A stretch of 46,063 nucleotides of DNA from Candidatus Nomurabacteria bacterium RIFCSPHIGHO2_01_FULL_41_71. Its GTDB lineage: Bacteria > Patescibacteriota > Minisyncoccia > Phycocordibacterales > UBA9973. Positions 43,448 through 46,063 of the stretch are shown one piece after another; the stretch's first letter is position 1; each line of letters begins with the position of its first letter. The position numbers and the translations under genes are program-made. The stretch is taken from the NCBI GenBank assembly GCA_001785355.1, contig MFTQ01000006.1, positions 1 through 46,063 of the forward strand, read 5' to 3'. The notes under the pieces are model-generated. The model ran no database searches. It was not told the DNA's origin and worked only from the letters and a program-made list of their open reading frames with translations.

Positions 43448-45142
43448 ATGAAAAAAATCTGCAAAAATTGTAAAAAGGATTTTGAGGTACGAAAAGAGGA
43501 TCTGATTTTCTATGACCAAATAAAAGTTCCGCCGCCCCTTATGTGTCCGGACTGCCGGATGCAGAGACGTATATCTTTTCGAAACGAACGCACGCTCTAC
43601 CGCCGACCGTGCGACAAATGCGGGAAAAATGGAATTTCCCTTTATGCTTCGGGCACACTTTTTCCTGTCTACTGCCATACTTGTTGGTGGGGCGACAGTT
43701 GGAACCCGACGAGCTACGGAATGAAATACGATCCGGCCCGGCCGTTCATGGGACAGTTCGCGGAACTAAAAAACAAAGTACCGAGAGTAAGGCTCCTCTC
43801 CATCAATAGTATTAACTCGGAGTATGAAAATAATTCTTCGGAAAACAAGAATTGTTATCTGATTTTTGCCGCCGAAAATAACGAAGACTGTCTATATGGT
43901 CGGCTAGTACAGCACTGCAAAAATTCCATGGACTGCGCTTTTCTCTATGACTCGGAGCTCTGCTACGAATGCGTGGACACTCGCAAGAGTTTTAAGTGTC
44001 TCTACGGCGAGCGTTTGCAGGAATGTGTGGATACTTTTTTTTCTTTCGACATGCGTAATTGCCAAAATTGTATTTTTTGCGTCAATGGACGAAATTTAAG
44101 ATACCAAATTTACAATAGATCTTGTACCAAGGAAGAATTCAAAAAGAAAAAAGCGGAAATTTTCAAAGATTACGCTTCCATCGAAAAAGCCAAAGAAGAA
44201 TTCAATCGCCTGCGCTCCGGGGCGCTGGTTAAATACGCTTTCGCCACTAAGTGCGTAAACGCCACCGGAGACTATATGTATAATTGCCATGACGGCGCGC
44301 GGATTTTTGATGTTTCAAACGCAAAAAATTGCTCCTATGTCGCGGATGCGGAGGACCCGATCGATTGCCAGGACGTGAATAACCACTATTTTAAGGGCGA
44401 ACGCTGTTACAACGTAATGGGCGCGCTTCAAGATACGAACTGCATCGGAATAATTTTCAGTTTCTATTGCAACAACGTGTATTATTCGGACTCTTGCCGC
44501 AATTGCTCGGACTGTTTCGGCTGTGTTGCGCTCAATAATAAGAAATATTGCATCTTGAATAAAGAGTACCCAAAAGAGGAGTATGAAAAAATAAAAAACG
44601 AGATTACGGAGGAGATGAAAAGAATCGGGATTTACGGTGAATACTTCCCCGCCGAGCTCTCTCCCTATCCTTACAACGACACACTAGCGCAAGAATATTT
44701 CCCGATGACGGAAAAAGAGGCTAAAGAAAAAGGTTTCAACTGGCAGACGGAGACGAGTGGCACTTACGGTAAGGAAACAATAAAAGAAGAAAACATGCCG
44801 GAGACTGCAGAAGAAGTGAATGAAGAAATTTTAAAAGAAATTTTGGTTTGTAAAGATTGTAAAAAGAATTTCCGCATTACGAAATCCGAATTGGATTTCT
44901 ATAAAAGAATGAATATTCCCCCACCCCGCAAAGATTTTGAATGCCGGCACCAGGATCGCATGAAAAAAAGAAATCCGCGCAAACTCTGGCATCGCGCTTG
45001 CATGTGTAAAAAAACCAACCATCCCCATCACTTGGACATCGAATGTCCAAGTGGATGTCCAAACAAGTTCGAAACCTCATACAGAGACGACCGTCCGGAA
45101 ATGGTGTATTGCGAACAATGCTATCAGCAGGAAATTTCTTAA
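43448..45142 (+). CDS. Large cysteine-rich zinc-ribbon protein with a repetitive core
   Basis: 564 residues. The N-terminal zinc ribbon KICKNCKKDFEVRKEDLIFYDQIKVPPP...CPDC with a further CDKCG...CHTCW is followed by a core (about 120-385). The core has Cys in short, evenly spaced NC/DC/C-x2-C units (NKNCYLIF, NEDCLYG, HCKNSMDC, LCYECVD, CQNCIFC, CRNCSDCFGC), which suggests a beta-solenoid-like stack. The C-terminus repeats the ribbon (LVCKDCKKNFRITKSELDFYKRMNIPPP) and ends CPNKFETSYRDDRPEMVYCEQCYQQ. Function unknown. A family A palindrome is embedded near the end (HHLDIECPSG). Confidence 0.82.
   Translation: MKKICKNCKKDFEVRKEDLIFYDQIKVPPPLMCPDCRMQRRISFRNERTLYRRPCDKCGKNGISLYASGTLFPVYCHTCWWGDSWNPTSYGMKYDPARPFMGQFAELKNKVPRVRLLSINSINSEYENNSSENKNCYLIFAAENNEDCLYGRLVQHCKNSMDCAFLYDSELCYECVDTRKSFKCLYGERLQECVDTFFSFDMRNCQNCIFCVNGRNLRYQIYNRSCTKEEFKKKKAEIFKDYASIEKAKEEFNRLRSGALVKYAFATKCVNATGDYMYNCHDGARIFDVSNAKNCSYVADAEDPIDCQDVNNHYFKGERCYNVMGALQDTNCIGIIFSFYCNNVYYSDSCRNCSDCFGCVALNNKKYCILNKEYPKEEYEKIKNEITEEMKRIGIYGEYFPAELSPYPYNDTLAQEYFPMTEKEAKEKGFNWQTETSGTYGKETIKEENMPETAEEVNEEILKEILVCKDCKKNFRITKSELDFYKRMNIPPPRKDFECRHQDRMKKRNPRKLWHRACMCKKTNHPHHLDIECPSGCPNKFETSYRDDRPEMVYCEQCYQQEIS
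45029..45053. repeat. Family A palindrome inside the zinc-ribbon gene
   Basis: Arms CACTTGGACAT and ATGTCCAAGTG, loop CGA, followed by another GATGTCC. Read in frame as HLDIECPS. It is about 18 kb from RAYT 1, whose family it matches. Confidence 0.85.
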
Positions 45143-45149
45143 AAAATAA

Positions 45150-45185
45150 TTTAGCATCAGTATGCGATCGCTTCTTAATGCTAAA
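45150..45185. terminator. Hairpin between convergent zinc-ribbon and cca genes
   Basis: TTTAGCAT (45150-45157) pairs with ATGCTAAA (45178-45185) around a 20-nt loop that holds the palindrome GCGATCGC. The T-tract is weak. Confidence 0.4.
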
Positions 45186-45207
45186 ATTATCAAAAGAGTA
45201 TTGTAAA

Positions 45208-46063
45208 CTAAGGGTTTTTTCTCACTCCATGTTTGGTGTGTAATTTCTCCACTTCTTCCTCTTCCAGTTCTTCTTTTTTTTCTTTTCCGCGCTCGCCGAG
45301 CGCTTTGAGCTCCGCGTCGCCGAGAATATTTAGAGACTTTACTAGTTCGGAGAGATGTTCCACCGTATTTTTCTCGGGCGCATCCAGCACTTCTTCTAGA
45401 AGCGCGTGAAGAATCCAACCCATGCGCGGTCCGGGGCTAATCCCAAGTTTCTCTATCATATATCCTCCATTAATCTTAAGCTGTCCCACCGAAATAGGAT
45501 CCCGTAAGGCCTCCTCGATCATGGCAAAGTATTTACGCAGACGATACGGCGCTTCTTTTTTTCTCATTCCCACCCGATCGCATTCTCTCACTTTCATTAA
45601 AAGCCAAATATTTTCTACTCCGACTTTGGCAATGATTCTCCTTACGGCAGACAGAGTAATCAGCTCCGTATCGGAAAAAAACATGTGATTGCGCACCAGC
45701 TTCTTTACCAAATCAATTTCTTTTTTAGGGAATTTCAATCGTTCCATAATTTTTTCCGCTATTCGCGCGCCGATAACCTCATGACCGTAGAAAGTGTATT
45801 TTTTCTTTCCTGCCCCCTCGGCCAGCCTCCTAGACCTCGGCTTTCCGATATCATGAAAAAGCGCCGCAATCCTTATTTCCAAAGACCAATTTTGGTTGGC
45901 GGCATGTTGGAGCGCATGAAGCAAATGATTCCAAACATCATAAATGTGTTCACCGGACTGCTCGCACCCTATCCCCTCCTCAAGCTCCGGAATTATATTT
46001 TTTATAAGACCGAATTTTTGCAACATCACAATCCCCGCGCTCGGATTTTTCGACATAATTATT
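45208..46063 (-). CDS. cca: CCA-adding tRNA nucleotidyltransferase, C-terminal part (5' end beyond the window)
   Basis: The open frame runs to the window edge, so the ATG at 46056 (MSKNPSAGIVMLQKFGLIKNIIPELEEGIG) is internal and the nucleotidyltransferase head is outside. The visible 285 codons cover the RNA-binding and HD portions: VWNHLLHALQHAANQ, ALFHDIGKPRS, HEVIGARIAEKIMERLKFP, VRNHMFF and LKINGGYMIEKLGISPGPRMGWILHALLEEVLD. The enzyme adds or repairs the 3' CCA of tRNA. An acidic Lys/Glu tail (KEKKEELEEEEVEKL) ends the protein. Confidence 0.88.
   Translation of the reverse strand, partial: IIMSKNPSAGIVMLQKFGLIKNIIPELEEGIGCEQSGEHIYDVWNHLLHALQHAANQNWSLEIRIAALFHDIGKPRSRRLAEGAGKKKYTFYGHEVIGARIAEKIMERLKFPKKEIDLVKKLVRNHMFFSDTELITLSAVRRIIAKVGVENIWLLMKVRECDRVGMRKKEAPYRLRKYFAMIEEALRDPISVGQLKINGGYMIEKLGISPGPRMGWILHALLEEVLDAPEKNTVEHLSELVKSLNILGDAELKALGERGKEKKEELEEEEVEKLHTKHGVRKNP

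Noticed and set aside
25981-45060. CRISPR array from repeated palindromes
   Set aside because: The palindromes are dispersed singly, without regular spacers, and pair with RAYT genes instead of cas genes.
45164-45171. GCGATCGC octamer resembling the cyanobacterial HIP1 repeat
   Set aside because: I noticed this single copy only; it can be chance or part of the hairpin loop.

Overview
The window looks like part of a small Patescibacteria (Candidate Phyla Radiation, Parcubacteria-like) genome. The evidence is dense packing, frequent 1-14 bp overlaps, moderate to low GC, standard code, shortened housekeeping proteins (trigger factor without its PPIase domain, NusA without C-terminal repeats), a natural-competence/type IV pilus set, small lineage-type membrane proteins, and a cysteine-rich zinc-ribbon protein of a kind I associate with these genomes. 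No rRNA, tRNA or CRISPR array was seen.

Layout. 1-6.6 kb: 3' truncated glyA, a ComEC-type metallo-beta-lactamase protein, a superoxide dismutase, then the minus-strand run recJ-rnhA-comEC and a HIT hydrolase. 6.7-8.6 kb: tpiA-pgk. 8.7-15 kb: three pilin-like genes facing pilB-pilC. 15.1-19.2 kb: nusA (attenuator-like leader), ppa, a secreted coiled-coil protein, a small membrane protein and tig. 19.2-25.7 kb: pyrimidine operon pyrC-carA-carB-pyrB. 25.7-29.5 kb: a Y1/RAYT transposase with its own palindromes, clpP, rny and HU. 29.6-32.5 kb: lexA behind a small gene and an SOS-type operator, comM, and a DksA-like protein. 32.5-38.8 kb: a 43-residue membrane protein, an EamA transporter, a 7TM histidine kinase, a membrane protein, pnp with a structured leader, and an orphan gene. 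38.9-46 kb: NYN protein, rpsO, a 62-residue protein, Xer recombinase, exonuclease III, a second RAYT with a different palindrome, a TMEM175-like channel, the zinc-ribbon protein and a 5' truncated CCA-adding enzyme.

How the genes work together. ComEC, ComM, PilB, PilC and the pilins form a DNA-uptake and pilus set. RecJ, RNase HI, exonuclease III, LexA and Xer handle DNA repair, the SOS response and dimer resolution. RNase Y and PNPase cover RNA decay. The pyr/car operon makes dihydroorotate from bicarbonate, glutamine and aspartate.

The two strongest non-textbook signals are as follows. (1) Two transposase-palindrome (RAYT-REP) modules have different but covarying palindromes. Each gene has copies downstream, upstream and inside its reading frame, and further copies sit in frame inside tig and the zinc-ribbon gene. 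(2) About 19 first genes of transcription units have a -10 box ending 6-8 nt before the start codon and no Shine-Dalgarno sequence, which implies leaderless mRNAs. The exceptions (nusA, pnp, rny, the lexA operon, HU) have real leaders, several with visible structure.
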